This document shows positions 8,626 through 18,145 of a stretch of 64,000 nt of DNA, piece by piece; within the stretch, counting starts at the first letter, position 1, and each line of letters starts with the position of its first letter. Under the pieces are notes generated by a model, which saw only the letters and a program-made list of their open reading frames with translations, had not been told where the DNA came from and searched no databases. Source of the stretch: Sulfurivirga caldicuralii (GTDB taxonomy: Bacteria; Pseudomonadota; Gammaproteobacteria; Thiomicrospirales; Thiomicrospiraceae); contig NZ_FSRE01000001.1 in NCBI RefSeq assembly GCF_900141795.1, forward strand, positions 1-64,000. Direction: 5' to 3'. The position numbers were made by a program, and so were the translations under genes.

Positions 8626-11600
8626 AAAGGATGAAAGTACTTCAGGGGTTCACCCTGGTAGAAATTGCTTTGGTTCTTGTTATTGTAAGTCTGTTGCTGG
8701 GTGCCGGTTTTGCAGGCTTCGGAAGCATTATGGACTCCAATCGTCATGCGGAAACGAGCAAGGCATTGGACTACACCAAGCAGGCGCTACTGACGTATGT
8801 AAATATCAACAACTTCCTTCCCTGCCCTGATGTTGACGGCGACGGCGTGGAAGACCGTGATACGACAACTACCCCCCATACGTGCAAGGCTGTAGAAGGC
8901 AAGGTTCCCTACAAGGATATTGGCTTGAGTATTAGCCAGGTGAGGGATGCATGGCGCAATGTATTTCTATATCACCTGAATGAGCGCGTAACCAAAGCAG
9001 CTGAAATCTGCGACCCCGGCTACTCCTCCAGCTTTTTCTGTAACTGCAAGCCAGACAGCGTGCGAGATACTCTGGATAACTGCAAATATGGTCCACCGGC
9101 ATTTCTTAATGACACGCCTCCGACCGCAATGGCTGCAGACAGTCAGAACCTGACGGTAAAGGATGCCGCGTCAGGTGTGGTGGTCGCAAGTCAGATTTCA
9201 GTGGTCGTGCTGGCACAAAATTCAAATGCCGGTGCCCAGTGCAGCACCCTCGCGGCTGATGAGCAGGAAAACTGCGATGGCGATGCCATATTCGTTTCCC
9301 ACGAGCGCACCGATGATCCATTCTTTGACGATCAGCTCATTACCATCAGTGGTTACGAGATTCGCAGGCCAGCGCTTACGCACGAAGAGAATCAGACGGA
9401 AGAGGTGGTTTCGAATCTGCAGAGTCTGTTTGCCCAAAGCCTGAAAGCAGGTATTGAAACTGTCACGCTGGCTTCCAACATGGATGAGGCCAAAAAGGAG
9501 GCTACGGTTAATTTTCTGGGCGCACTGGACAAGAAACTGGCCGAGGCAGAAACCCCGCTATTGGATCTTGAGCTGTGCGCAACCGTGCCCGCCGCCATTG
9601 CCGATACGGACAGTGGTGATGTAAAGGTCATTGATGGTGATTTGAACGCGCATTTCAAACTGGATGACTGGCTGGGGATTCAGCTCCTTGGCCACCTGCT
9701 GGACAAGGGGCAGATCAAATCAGACAAGAAACATGATGAGAAATATGTGTACGTGCAGAAATCGGCCTTTGGCAAGATTGACCTGAAATCCGGTTTGACA
9801 GAGATGGTGATCGCAGGAATTGTGCCCGGAGAAATTAAACTTGATGGTAAGCATGCCATTGAAGGCCAGCAAGTAGTGCGCATCTGCGGCGATGCACTGT
9901 TGCCGCAAGCCGACGGAGAAACCGTGAGCGGCTGTCCGGGGCTTCAGGCGCCTGAACTTCCACCCACCGATGGCGCTACACAGATTGGGGATAAGCCGTC
10001 GGGTTGGCATCTCATCAAGGGAACGTCCCGAAATGATAGGGTTGTGGCCGGAAACAAATGGGTTGAAGTCTATCTCTATGGTGGCGATGATCAGCTGACC
10101 ATTGGGAATGGCGGGGCGGGTTATGGAAAAATTTTATTGGGACAGGGAAATGATTATTTAAAGGCTGGCGATGGCTGGGATTATATAGACGGCAGTGAGG
10201 GCGATGATCAGGTAACAATAGGAAGTGGTAGTACCAAAATTCTTCTCGGCCAGGGGAATGACCGGTTGAAGGCAGCTGATGCAGGGGCGGGGTATGCCGA
10301 AATTGACATGGGTCAAGGAGATGATTCATTAGAGGTCGGCAATGGGTTCGACAAAATAAACATGGGTCAGGGGAACGATAAACTTATCGCAGGTAATGGG
10401 AGTACCCAAATTCTGCTGGATCAAGGAGATGACTGTGCCAGCCTTGGCGATGCGGGTGCAGGCTATGCCAAAATCGATGCAGGGCAGGGTAACGATCGCA
10501 TTACTGCCGGGGATGGCTTTTCTGAGATCAATCTGGGGGAGGGTGATGATTACCTTGCAATAGGCAACTCAGCGCAAGGGTGGACAAAGATTAACGCGGG
10601 ACAGGGCGATGATGTCATTGTGGCTGGATATGGCTTTACGGAAATAAATGGTGGTAATGGAGAAGACATCGTGTATTTCCGCGGAAAATCATCGGACTAC
10701 ACGGTAGAGAAAAAGTGGGGGCGAAATCATGTCATTCACAAGGCTACCCAGCGTGACACTTGGCTGAACAGCATTGAGTCGGTGCGTTTCACCGAAGATG
10801 ATGGTATGCCGCAAGGAAATGATGATGACGGCGGCAATAAGCATGAGCACGGCCATAAAGATCATGATGAGCACCATGACAAGGAAGCAAACCTGTTCGT
10901 ACTGCAGGACTTCAAGAGTAAATCCGTCGCTACGGATCTGCTGGTGAGAGATCAGGATGCCTTGAGCGTGAAGAAAGCCGAAATCAAGGATGGCAACGGC
11001 TTTGTTTACCTCTATGCGGATCCCGTCGAGGATGAGGATTACAGCGTGCTGCACGACAAGATCAAGATGGAAGGCGATGTGCAGACGCTGGCAGTGGTGG
11101 GTCCGCTGGGGGGCGTGCAGCAGGTCAAATCCCATGACAAGCCCAAATACCACCACTGGGATTGGTGCCAGAAAGTCATGGAGGATCAGAAAGGGCTCAT
11201 GGAGGGCATCGCTTTTGGACACGAGGTAAAGCGCTCAAAACACAAGTCAAAGCAGGCGAAGGTGGAATTCAAGAAAGCGAAAGTCGCAACCCTTCTGGTG
11301 CTGGGCAATTGTGCGACCGAGCTGAAGTTTGACAAGGCCAAGCATAATGACCATGACTGGAGAGACTGGTTCGGCGGTGTCAGCTTCCCGTCCCCCTTCG
11401 GTGTCGCACATGGGGATGACGACGACAAAAACCACGGCGACAAGGACCATGATGACAGGGACGATGATCATGGCAAGAAAGAAAAGGGACATGACCACAA
11501 AAAGGCCAAATTGCCTGGTGCAGCCCTTTTCGTGCTGATCGATCAGATTGGTAGTGACACGGCAACTCGAGCAGGCTATCCCATTGGGTATGGCGGTAAT

Positions 11601-12044
11601 GTTTATCCCAGCTGCAAATTGAACACCTTCGATGCAGACGACCTGATCGTGGTGCGCGGTAGTCTGTTTGCGGAAATGGATACAGCGGACGGGGATGATG
11701 TGGCCTATATTCACAACATTGCTACCGAGAAGGTATCCATGGGCAGCGGGAACGATGTTCTCGTTACCGAAGAGCTGGATGCGGTACGAGTGGAAATGGG
11801 AGTGGGTGATGACCTGCTGACGGTCAGCGCTATCAAGAACGGTGGCGAAATCGATATGGGCAGTGGTAACGACACCCTCGAAGTTGCCGGAATGATCGAT
11901 AGCGATGCGCAGCTCAATGGTGGCTCAGGAGACGATGTGCTCACCCTGAAGGCGTATGACGAAAGTCAGTATCAGGACATCAAGGATCGCATTTATAGGT
12001 TTGAGTCGATTATGCTGTCTGATGGAACCGTCATTAAGCCTTGA
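8622..12044 (+). CDS. Giant prepilin-type protein fused to RTX-like calcium-binding repeats
   Basis: This 1140-residue protein starts with a prepilin leader (QGFTLVEIALVLVIV) after a strong GGGAGGG ribosome site. A pilin-like domain with LPCPDVDGDGVEDR follows. Residues about 466-693 hold RTX-like repeats (LGQGNDYLKAG, MGQGDDSLEVG) ending in a DYTV...HKAT module that is also found in the adhesin at the left of the window. Two His/Asp/Lys-rich stretches (about 731-756 and 929-963) and a second short RTX-like block (about 1000-1126) follow. Normal pilins and pseudopilins are 130-350 residues, so the architecture is highly unusual. By inference a pilus-type machine could place a large calcium-binding module on the cell surface. 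Confidence 0.88.
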   Translation: MKRMKVLQGFTLVEIALVLVIVSLLLGAGFAGFGSIMDSNRHAETSKALDYTKQALLTYVNINNFLPCPDVDGDGVEDRDTTTTPHTCKAVEGKVPYKDIGLSISQVRDAWRNVFLYHLNERVTKAAEICDPGYSSSFFCNCKPDSVRDTLDNCKYGPPAFLNDTPPTAMAADSQNLTVKDAASGVVVASQISVVVLAQNSNAGAQCSTLAADEQENCDGDAIFVSHERTDDPFFDDQLITISGYEIRRPALTHEENQTEEVVSNLQSLFAQSLKAGIETVTLASNMDEAKKEATVNFLGALDKKLAEAETPLLDLELCATVPAAIADTDSGDVKVIDGDLNAHFKLDDWLGIQLLGHLLDKGQIKSDKKHDEKYVYVQKSAFGKIDLKSGLTEMVIAGIVPGEIKLDGKHAIEGQQVVRICGDALLPQADGETVSGCPGLQAPELPPTDGATQIGDKPSGWHLIKGTSRNDRVVAGNKWVEVYLYGGDDQLTIGNGGAGYGKILLGQGNDYLKAGDGWDYIDGSEGDDQVTIGSGSTKILLGQGNDRLKAADAGAGYAEIDMGQGDDSLEVGNGFDKINMGQGNDKLIAGNGSTQILLDQGDDCASLGDAGAGYAKIDAGQGNDRITAGDGFSEINLGEGDDYLAIGNSAQGWTKINAGQGDDVIVAGYGFTEINGGNGEDIVYFRGKSSDYTVEKKWGRNHVIHKATQRDTWLNSIESVRFTEDDGMPQGNDDDGGNKHEHGHKDHDEHHDKEANLFVLQDFKSKSVATDLLVRDQDALSVKKAEIKDGNGFVYLYADPVEDEDYSVLHDKIKMEGDVQTLAVVGPLGGVQQVKSHDKPKYHHWDWCQKVMEDQKGLMEGIAFGHEVKRSKHKSKQAKVEFKKAKVATLLVLGNCATELKFDKAKHNDHDWRDWFGGVSFPSPFGVAHGDDDDKNHGDKDHDDRDDDHGKKEKGHDHKKAKLPGAALFVLIDQIGSDTATRAGYPIGYGGNVYPSCKLNTFDADDLIVVRGSLFAEMDTADGDDVAYIHNIATEKVSMGSGNDVLVTEELDAVRVEMGVGDDLLTVSAIKNGGEIDMGSGNDTLEVAGMIDSDAQLNGGSGDDVLTLKAYDESQYQDIKDRIYRFESIMLSDGTVIKP

Positions 12045-12438
12045 TGCCAGTGGCCATTTTGACCATCCACTCTGACAGGACGGGGTACTTGATACGTATC
12101 CTTTGCACGATTTCTGGCAGGGTGTAGTCTTTCATCGGCATACTGATCAGTGTGCTAGCGAGCGCAATCAACCAGGTGCGCGCTGCCTTGTCCAGCTGCG
12201 GGTTATCAGGGCGAATATAGGAAACCTTGGCGACCAGTGCGGCACGCAGCATGTTGTGCCAGAACCGTGGTGGAATCCCCGCTCTTTTCAGAAACTCTTC
12301 TGGTGTCTTGTCTTCAAACCAGCTTTCCAGCATTTGCGAGAGCGTCCAGGTGGCAAAAACCTCCTCTGCGCCTTTCTGAGCGATCGGAGCCAAAGTGTGG
12401 AACAGCGCTTCTTCGTAATCGTTCTCGATGGGTTTCAT
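12034..12438 (-). CDS. Hypothetical protein, 134 aa
   Basis: This is a soluble-looking protein with no signal peptide. It is mostly helical, with motifs WTLSQMLESWFEDKTPEEF and IPPRFWHNMLRAALVAK. The 3' end overlaps the convergent giant prepilin gene by 11 bases. I do not recognise the family. Composition and the lack of a competing frame support it as real. It is transcribed divergently from apt. Confidence 0.6.
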   Translation of the reverse strand: MKPIENDYEEALFHTLAPIAQKGAEEVFATWTLSQMLESWFEDKTPEEFLKRAGIPPRFWHNMLRAALVAKVSYIRPDNPQLDKAARTWLIALASTLISMPMKDYTLPEIVQRIRIKYPVLSEWMVKMATGIKA

Positions 12439-12505
12439 GGTGGGTAGTGTTGTAACAACCTATGTAATACAATGCCAGTGACATTTTGTTCAGGGAGAGA
12501 TAAAG

Positions 12506-13018
12506 ATGCATCCCTTCGCTCAGTATATCGACAATGTGCCGGATTTTCCCAAGTCCGGCATTCTTTTTCGTGATGTTTCCCCCCTGCTGCGGCAGAAGTT
12601 TAGCGAAACCATCGATGCCATGAGTGACCTGTTCACACCTGACGAATGGGCGCAGGTGGACCATCTGGTGGGTATCGAATCGCGCGGTTTCATTTTTGCC
12701 TCTGCCCTGGCTTACAAGCACGGCAAGGGGTTTGTAAAGGTACGCAAGCCGGGCAAGCTGCCCAACGTCTGTGCCACCATTGCCTACGGGCTGGAGTATG
12801 GCAGCGATGAACTGCAGATGCAAAAAGGGGACAGCGGCAAGGTGATCATCTGCGACGATCTGATTGCCACCGGCGGTTCCATGAAGGCGGCAGCCGACCT
12901 GTGCGAACAGGTCGGCTACGAAGTGGTCGGACTGGCCTGTCTGGTGGATCTCAAGGCCCTGAACGATTTTGAGTGGCATGGCATGCGCGTGCGCTCGGTC
13001 ATCCAGTACGAGGATTAG
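12506..13018 (+). CDS. apt: Adenine phosphoribosyltransferase
   Basis: The 170-residue enzyme would convert adenine and PRPP to AMP and pyrophosphate in purine salvage. VGIESRGFIFASALA and the PRPP-binding motif VIICDDLIATGGS (113-125) are diagnostic, and the length is normal for the family. GGGAGAG lies upstream of the ATG. The diguanylate cyclase gene begins 3 bp after its stop, so the two are probably cotranscribed. Confidence 0.95.
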   Translation: MHPFAQYIDNVPDFPKSGILFRDVSPLLRQKFSETIDAMSDLFTPDEWAQVDHLVGIESRGFIFASALAYKHGKGFVKVRKPGKLPNVCATIAYGLEYGSDELQMQKGDSGKVIICDDLIATGGSMKAAADLCEQVGYEVVGLACLVDLKALNDFEWHGMRVRSVIQYED

Positions 13019-13021
13019 CCT

Positions 13022-14437
13022 GTGAAAATACCGCGCCTAAGCAACAGCATTTTACGGGATCAGTTCATCTGGATGATGATAACCGGTTTTCTGGCCGGGC
13101 TGATCTTTCCATTTTTTATCGTGCTGCTCGGCATCCCGCAGGAAAAGGTCATGACCCCGCTCTTTTTTGGCGCGTCGATCATGGCAGGTCTGGCGATGGG
13201 GCTGCTGAATTTCGGGCTGGTGCATTTTGTAACGCGCCCGACGCTCAAGGAGTTGGGCGAGAAAATGGACACGGTGCGCAAACGGCTGGATGAGCAGATG
13301 ACCAGTGAAGCCAGCAAAAGCAAAAAAATGGACACCTGTCTCGAGGCGCAGGAATGTGTCGTGCACATTCGGTCTCGTGATGAGTTGGGACAGGTGGCCG
13401 GCGCCTTCAACAAACTAGTGCAGACGCTGCGGGAATCGTTGGAGATCCAGCACAGTTACCAGCGCTTTTCTGCTGCGGTCAACTCCACGCTGGAATTGAA
13501 AGCGCTGGGTGAAGAGGTCATGGACATTCTGCGCGATTATCAGTTGGCGAATGGCATGGCGATTATTGTGTATGACAATCAGCAAGATGCACTCAAAACC
13601 GTGTACGCTTCCGGAATTAACCATCCTGAATGGCTTGTTAACAAGGTGCAGGTGATCGAGGCGGTCGAAAAAGGCCGTTCCGAGTCGATTGAGTTGCCAC
13701 TGGATGTGGAGGTAGATGCCGTGCTGGCTACGGTTCAGCCCCGCTTTGTGGATATTTTGCCGATCGAGTTCAAGGGCATGCGCATCGGGGCATTGGTCTT
13801 GGCGCGTTTACAGCCGCTTGAGAAAAAGCAACAGATCATTTTGTCTCTGCTGCAAAAAGGCTTGGGACTGGCGATTCGCAATGCCCTCACCCATGAAGAA
13901 ATTCAGCGCATCGCCGTGCTGGACGGGCTTACCGGGATCTACAATCGGCGTTTTGGCATGCAGCGTCTGCATGAAGAGTTTGGGCGGGCGCAACGCAGTA
14001 AAACGCCGCTGGCACTGATTATGCTCGACATCGACCACTTCAAGTCAATCAATGATACCTATGGTCATCCGGTGGGGGACCGTGCTATCAAGCTGGTGGT
14101 CAAACTGGGCAAGACGGTGCTGCGCGAAGGCGACATTCTGGTGCGCTATGGTGGTGAGGAATTCATGATCGTGCTGCCGGGCGCGGCGATTGATGATGCG
14201 GTTAAAGTCGCCGAGCGTCTGCGTCACAAGGTGACCGAAACCCTGCTGCTACATGGAGATCAGCAGATTCATCTGACTGTCAGCCTTGGGGTGGCGGGCT
14301 ATCCGGCGCTGGAGGTGGCCGACGAAGACGCGCTGATCGCGCTGGCGGACGAAGCGCTCTACAAGGCCAAGGAGAGCGGGCGCAACCGCGTGGTGGATGC
14401 CCGTTATCTCGAGGGTGCGCAGGCAGCGACAAGCTAA
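13022..14437 (+). CDS. Membrane diguanylate cyclase (GGDEF)
   Basis: The 471-residue protein makes cyclic di-GMP from GTP. Two N-terminal membrane helices (about 15-65) are followed by a HAMP/coiled-coil linker, a GAF-like sensor stretch (about 145-290) and a C-terminal GGDEF domain. The active-site GGEEF is at 377-381 and an inhibitory RxxD site (REGD, 368-371) is present, so both catalysis and product feedback are expected. It starts with GTG, tight against the apt stop codon. The signal it senses is unknown. Confidence 0.9.
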   Translation: MKIPRLSNSILRDQFIWMMITGFLAGLIFPFFIVLLGIPQEKVMTPLFFGASIMAGLAMGLLNFGLVHFVTRPTLKELGEKMDTVRKRLDEQMTSEASKSKKMDTCLEAQECVVHIRSRDELGQVAGAFNKLVQTLRESLEIQHSYQRFSAAVNSTLELKALGEEVMDILRDYQLANGMAIIVYDNQQDALKTVYASGINHPEWLVNKVQVIEAVEKGRSESIELPLDVEVDAVLATVQPRFVDILPIEFKGMRIGALVLARLQPLEKKQQIILSLLQKGLGLAIRNALTHEEIQRIAVLDGLTGIYNRRFGMQRLHEEFGRAQRSKTPLALIMLDIDHFKSINDTYGHPVGDRAIKLVVKLGKTVLREGDILVRYGGEEFMIVLPGAAIDDAVKVAERLRHKVTETLLLHGDQQIHLTVSLGVAGYPALEVADEDALIALADEALYKAKESGRNRVVDARYLEGAQAATS

Positions 14438-14490
14438 AGCCGCTGTTCCCGTTCAACGAGCCTGCCGCCGCAACCTTCGCCCGCCAGGCG

Positions 14491-15903
14491 TCACGCCGTC
14501 TTGAGCGTCTGCAAGCGCTCACGGGCGCGTCCCGCTGCAGCCAGCACCTGTCTGGGTGCTGTGCCACCAAAGTGATCCCGCGCCGCCACCGAGCCTTCCA
14601 GCGTGAGCACGTCGAACACATCCGCCTTGATGCGCGGTTCGAACTGCTGTAGTTCCTGCAGCGACATTTCCGACAGATCTTTGCCGTGGCGAATTCCATA
14701 GGCGACCGCCTGCCCTACCACTTCGTGGGCATCGCGGAAGGGCAGCCCCTTTTTCACCAGGTAGTCCGCCAGGTCCGTGGCGGTGGAGAAGCCGCGCCGA
14801 GCCGCCTCGTAGCCGGCTTCGCGGTTGAAGCGGATTGCCGGTACCATGTCGGCAAAGGCGATCAGGCTGTTGACCACCGTATCCACCGTGTCGAATAGCG
14901 GTTCCTTGTCTTCCTGGTTGTCCTTGTTGTAGGCCAGCGGCTGCGACTTCATCAGCGTCAACAGGCTCATCAGGTGGCCGTAGACGCGGCCTGACTTGCC
15001 GCGCACCAGCTCGGGCACGTCCGGATTTTTCTTCTGCGGCATGATGGACGAGCCGGTGCAGAAGCGGTCCGGCAGGTCGATAAACTGAAACTGCGCACTG
15101 GCCCACAGCACCAGCTCTTCGCTCATGCGCGACAGATGCATCATCAGCAGCGCGGCGGCATGGGTGAACTCGATGGCGAAGTCGCGGTCGGACACGCCGT
15201 CCAGCGAGTTTTCGCCCACGCGCTCAAAGCCCAGAAGCTCTGCGGTGTAATGGCGGTCGATGGGATAGGTGGTGCCGGCCAGCGCTGCAGAGCCCAGCGG
15301 TGAGGTGTTGATGCGCCTGCGGGCATCCAACAGGCGCTCGGCATCGCGGTAGAGCATCTCGAACCACGCCAGCAGATGATGGCCGAAGGTCACCGGCTGC
15401 GCCGTCTGCAGGTGGGTAAAGCCGGGCATGATGGCGTCGTGATAGCGCTCGGCCTGCTCGATCAGCCCTTCCATCAGGCGCTTGAGCTGTGGCAGCACGC
15501 GCTCGTCGATCTCGTCGCGCAGATAGAGGCGGATATCCGTGGCCACCTGGTCATTGCGCGAGCGGCCGGTGTGCAGCTTCTTGCCGGTAATGCCGATCAG
15601 TTGCGTCAGCCGCGCCTCGATATTCATGTGAATGTCTTCCTGCGCCACGGAAAACTGGAATTCGCCTGCTTCGATTTCCCGCTGAATCTGCGCCAGTCCG
15701 CGTTCGATATCCGCCAGCTCTTCATCGGTGAGAATGCCCACCTTGTTGAGCATCTTCGCATGGGCCAGCGAGCCCTGAATGTCCTGACGATACATGCGCT
15801 TGTCGAAGTCGATGGAGGCGGTAAACTGCTCCACAAAGGCATCAGTAGCTTCGGTCAGGCGGGCGGAGGAGAGCTTTTCCTTGCTGGCGGCGGTATCACT
15901 CAT
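14491..15903 (-). CDS. argH: Argininosuccinate lyase
   Basis: The 470-residue enzyme splits argininosuccinate into arginine and fumarate, the last step of arginine synthesis. The fumarase/aspartase superfamily signature [12 protein letters not shown] is present, as are [12 protein letters not shown] and the [11 protein letters not shown] region. Length is normal. Its start lies inside the 3' end of the upstream thioredoxin-like lipoprotein gene (8-base overlap), so the two are probably translated from one message. Confidence 0.96.
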   Translation of the reverse strand: MSDTAASKEKLSSARLTEATDAFVEQFTASIDFDKRMYRQDIQGSLAHAKMLNKVGILTDEELADIERGLAQIQREIEAGEFQFSVAQEDIHMNIEARLTQLIGITGKKLHTGRSRNDQVATDIRLYLRDEIDERVLPQLKRLMEGLIEQAERYHDAIMPGFTHLQTAQPVTFGHHLLAWFEMLYRDAERLLDARRRINTSPLGSAALAGTTYPIDRHYTAELLGFERVGENSLDGVSDRDFAIEFTHAAALLMMHLSRMSEELVLWASAQFQFIDLPDRFCTGSSIMPQKKNPDVPELVRGKSGRVYGHLMSLLTLMKSQPLAYNKDNQEDKEPLFDTVDTVVNSLIAFADMVPAIRFNREAGYEAARRGFSTATDLADYLVKKGLPFRDAHEVVGQAVAYGIRHGKDLSEMSLQELQQFEPRIKADVFDVLTLEGSVAARDHFGGTAPRQVLAAAGRARERLQTLKTA

Positions 15904-16399
15904 GGGGGTTCATTCCTTTGCGTAGTTTTTCGGTTGCTTCTTCAATGGCGGCAAACAGGGTGTCGCTGTATGTTTCCACCGTGCCGCCGGGCAGGCCGAC
16001 AATGCGCTTGAGCACACGCCCGGCTGGATCGAAGATCAGCACGGTGGGCGTGACGTCGATCTCGTAGCGTTCGCCGAGGGTGCGGTGCGTGGTGGTGTGG
16101 CCGTCAAAATCCACCAGCGGCGTGTCGCTGTCGATGCTGATGCGGCGGAAAAAGGCGATCTGGCCTTCATAGTCCTGGCGGTTGTCCGCCATGGGGTCGA
16201 GCACCTCCTCGCGCAGAATATGGCAGAACTCGCACCAGCGCGCCTCGAACATCACCACAATGGGGATCGCCTTCTGCGCCGCAGCGCGGGCCGTTGCGCT
16301 CAGATCACGTGCCGGCTGCAGTTGCCCGCTTGGGCTGGCGGCACTCTGGCAGCCTCCGAGCAGCAGCAGCGTACTGAAAAGAAATATCATCCATCGCAT
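15896..16399 (-). CDS. Thioredoxin-fold lipoprotein
   Basis: The 167-residue protein has a lipoprotein signal with lipobox LLGGC (Cys17), then a thioredoxin fold with active site WCEFC (Cys56, Cys59) and the cis-proline motif VTPT. It should sit in the periplasm on a membrane anchor and reduce or exchange disulfides. It resembles SoxW/DsbE-like oxidoreductases, but the exact partner cannot be told from sequence. It overlaps argH, a pairing without an obvious functional link. Confidence 0.85.
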   Translation of the reverse strand: MRWMIFLFSTLLLLGGCQSAASPSGQLQPARDLSATARAAAQKAIPIVVMFEARWCEFCHILREEVLDPMADNRQDYEGQIAFFRRISIDSDTPLVDFDGHTTTHRTLGERYEIDVTPTVLIFDPAGRVLKRIVGLPGGTVETYSDTLFAAIEEATEKLRKGMNPHE

Positions 16400-16406
16400 G
16401 GCGCTA

Positions 16407-16437
16407 TTTTAGCGGCTTGGCAGCTTGGTCGCTAAAA
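16407..16437. promoter_or_regulatory. Inverted repeat between divergent lipoprotein-argH and hemC units
   Basis: TTTTAGCG (16407-16414) and CGCTAAAA (16430-16437) form a perfect 8-bp inverted repeat around a 15-base spacer that itself repeats GCTTGG. It lies in the 70-bp gap between divergent starts (16399 minus, 16470 plus). It could be an operator or part of both promoters; no regulator is identified. Confidence 0.4.
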
Positions 16438-16469
16438 TGGTCCTCATTCGATTCAGCAAGGGACACACC

Positions 16470-17411
16470 ATGACCACACTGCGTATTGCCACGCGCAAGT
16501 CTCCACTGGCCATGTGGCAGGCCGAATACGTGCGCGACCGCCTGCAGGCTGCCCATCCCGGTCTGGAGGTGGAAATTCTCGGCATGTCCACCCAGGGAGA
16601 CAAGATTCTCGACGTGCCGCTGGCCAAGATCGGCGGCAAGGGGCTTTTTACCAAGGAGCTGGAGCAGCGCATGCTCGACGGCGAGGCCGACCTGGCGGTA
16701 CATTCGCTCAAGGATGTGCCCATGGTGCTGCCGCAGGGCTTTGCGCTGGGGGCGATTCTCGCGCGTCATGCCCCCACGGATGCGTTTGTCTCCAATCGCC
16801 ACGCCCGTTTTGATGATCTGCCCGAAGGCGCTGTGCTGGGCACCTCCAGCCTGCGGCGCAAGGCACAGCTGGCGGCGCTGCGTCCCGATCTGGACATCCG
16901 TGACCTGCGCGGAAACGTGAATACCCGCCTGGCCAAGCTGGACGCGGGTGAATACGACGCCATCATTCTCGCCACCTCCGGACTGCAGCGTCTTGGCTTC
17001 GATGCGCGAATCCGCCATGAACTGGCACCGGAGGTGAGTCTGCCGGCGGTGGCGCAGGGCGCGCTGGGGATTGAAATTCTCGCCGATGACGCACGCACGG
17101 CCGAGCTGGTGGCTGTATTGAACGACAGGGATACGGCGGATTGCGTCCGTGCGGAGCGGGCCATGAACCGTCGCCTCGAAGGGGGCTGCCAGGTGCCTAT
17201 TGGCGGCTACGCCGTGCTGGAAGGGGACGACATATGGTTGCGCGCCTTTGTGGGTGAACTGGATGGCAGCCGCATCATTCGCGCCGAAGGCCGCGGCCCG
17301 CGCACCGAGCCAGAGGCGCTGGGCGAATCGGTGGCCGAGGCCCTGCTGGCGCAGGGGGCGGCCGACATCCTGGCACGCATCTATGCTGAGTATCCCGACG
17401 GCGTGAAATGA
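16470..17411 (+). CDS. hemC: Hydroxymethylbilane synthase (porphobilinogen deaminase)
   Basis: The 313-residue enzyme polymerises four porphobilinogens to hydroxymethylbilane in heme synthesis. [35 protein letters not shown] and the cofactor-attachment motif GGCQVPIGG (Cys240) are present. The ATG at 16470 follows AAGGGA and matches the family N terminus; the frame is open upstream but the extension does not match. The stop overlaps the hemD start (ATGA). Confidence 0.97.
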   Translation: MTTLRIATRKSPLAMWQAEYVRDRLQAAHPGLEVEILGMSTQGDKILDVPLAKIGGKGLFTKELEQRMLDGEADLAVHSLKDVPMVLPQGFALGAILARHAPTDAFVSNRHARFDDLPEGAVLGTSSLRRKAQLAALRPDLDIRDLRGNVNTRLAKLDAGEYDAIILATSGLQRLGFDARIRHELAPEVSLPAVAQGALGIEILADDARTAELVAVLNDRDTADCVRAERAMNRRLEGGCQVPIGGYAVLEGDDIWLRAFVGELDGSRIIRAEGRGPRTEPEALGESVAEALLAQGAADILARIYAEYPDGVK

Positions 17412-18145
17412 GCTGGACGCTGCTCAATACGCGACCGGCCCATCAGGCTGCTGCCCTGACCGAAGCGGCGCAGGCGCTGGGTTATCGCGTACTGGAGTGT
17501 CCTACGCTGGAGATCGCCTGCCTGCCGTTTCGTCTGCCCCGCGCCGCGGTGTGGGTGTTCACCTCGCCCAATGCAGTGCGCTGTTTTCATGCGCAGCAGC
17601 CCACGCTGCCACGCGGGCGTCTCATCGCCATCGGCCCAGCCACGGCACAAGCGCTGCAGGCATTGGCTGGAGAGGGGGGTCCCCGACTTTTTTCAATCCC
17701 GAAAAATTTCACATCCGAAAGCCTGCTGAAAATGCGTGTATTTGACCCGCAAAATGCCGCGGCAGGCCAAAAAGTGGCAATTATCAAGGGAGAAGGCGGG
17801 CGTACGCTGCTGAAAGAGACGCTGCAGCAGCGCGGTTGGGCGGTAGAGGAGGTGATTGTCTATCGACGCGTGCGCCGCAGCCTGTGTCCGGCCTGGCGGG
17901 ATTTTCAGCAGGCGGAACGGCCGCTGGTGCTGGCCATGAGTGTCGAGAGCGTGCAGGCGCTGTTGCCGCCATTGAGTCCGAACGAGCGTCACTGGCTTCA
18001 GCAGCAGCCGGTGGCAGCGCTGTCGCCCCGCATCGCCGAAGTCCTGCGTGAGCGAGGATGGGCCGGGCTGCTGTACGTGGCGGAACGGCAGGATGCATCT
18101 GGTATGATTGAACTTCTAAGACAGTTGGCTGAGGAAACATCATGA
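17408..18145 (+). CDS. hemD: Uroporphyrinogen-III synthase
   Basis: The 245-residue enzyme cyclises hydroxymethylbilane to uroporphyrinogen III. The family is weakly conserved; NTRPA near the start, [23 protein letters not shown] and the C-terminal [13 protein letters not shown] stretch, together with position in a hemC-D-X-Y operon, make the call secure. Residues 90-95 (GGPRLF) are encoded by copy 1 of the 18-bp interspersed element, in a stretch between [10 protein letters not shown] and [10 protein letters not shown] where homologues vary. It overlaps hemC by four bases and hemX by four bases. Confidence 0.92.
   Translation: MSWTLLNTRPAHQAAALTEAAQALGYRVLECPTLEIACLPFRLPRAAVWVFTSPNAVRCFHAQQPTLPRGRLIAIGPATAQALQALAGEGGPRLFSIPKNFTSESLLKMRVFDPQNAAAGQKVAIIKGEGGRTLLKETLQQRGWAVEEVIVYRRVRRSLCPAWRDFQQAERPLVLAMSVESVQALLPPLSPNERHWLQQQPVAALSPRIAEVLRERGWAGLLYVAERQDASGMIELLRQLAEETS
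17675..17692 (+). repeat. 18-bp interspersed element, copy 1 (in hemD)
   Basis: Exact core GGGGGTCCCCGACTTTTT, flanked by one more G and one more T. It is read in the hemD frame as Gly-Gly-Pro-Arg-Leu-Phe. Confidence 0.97.
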
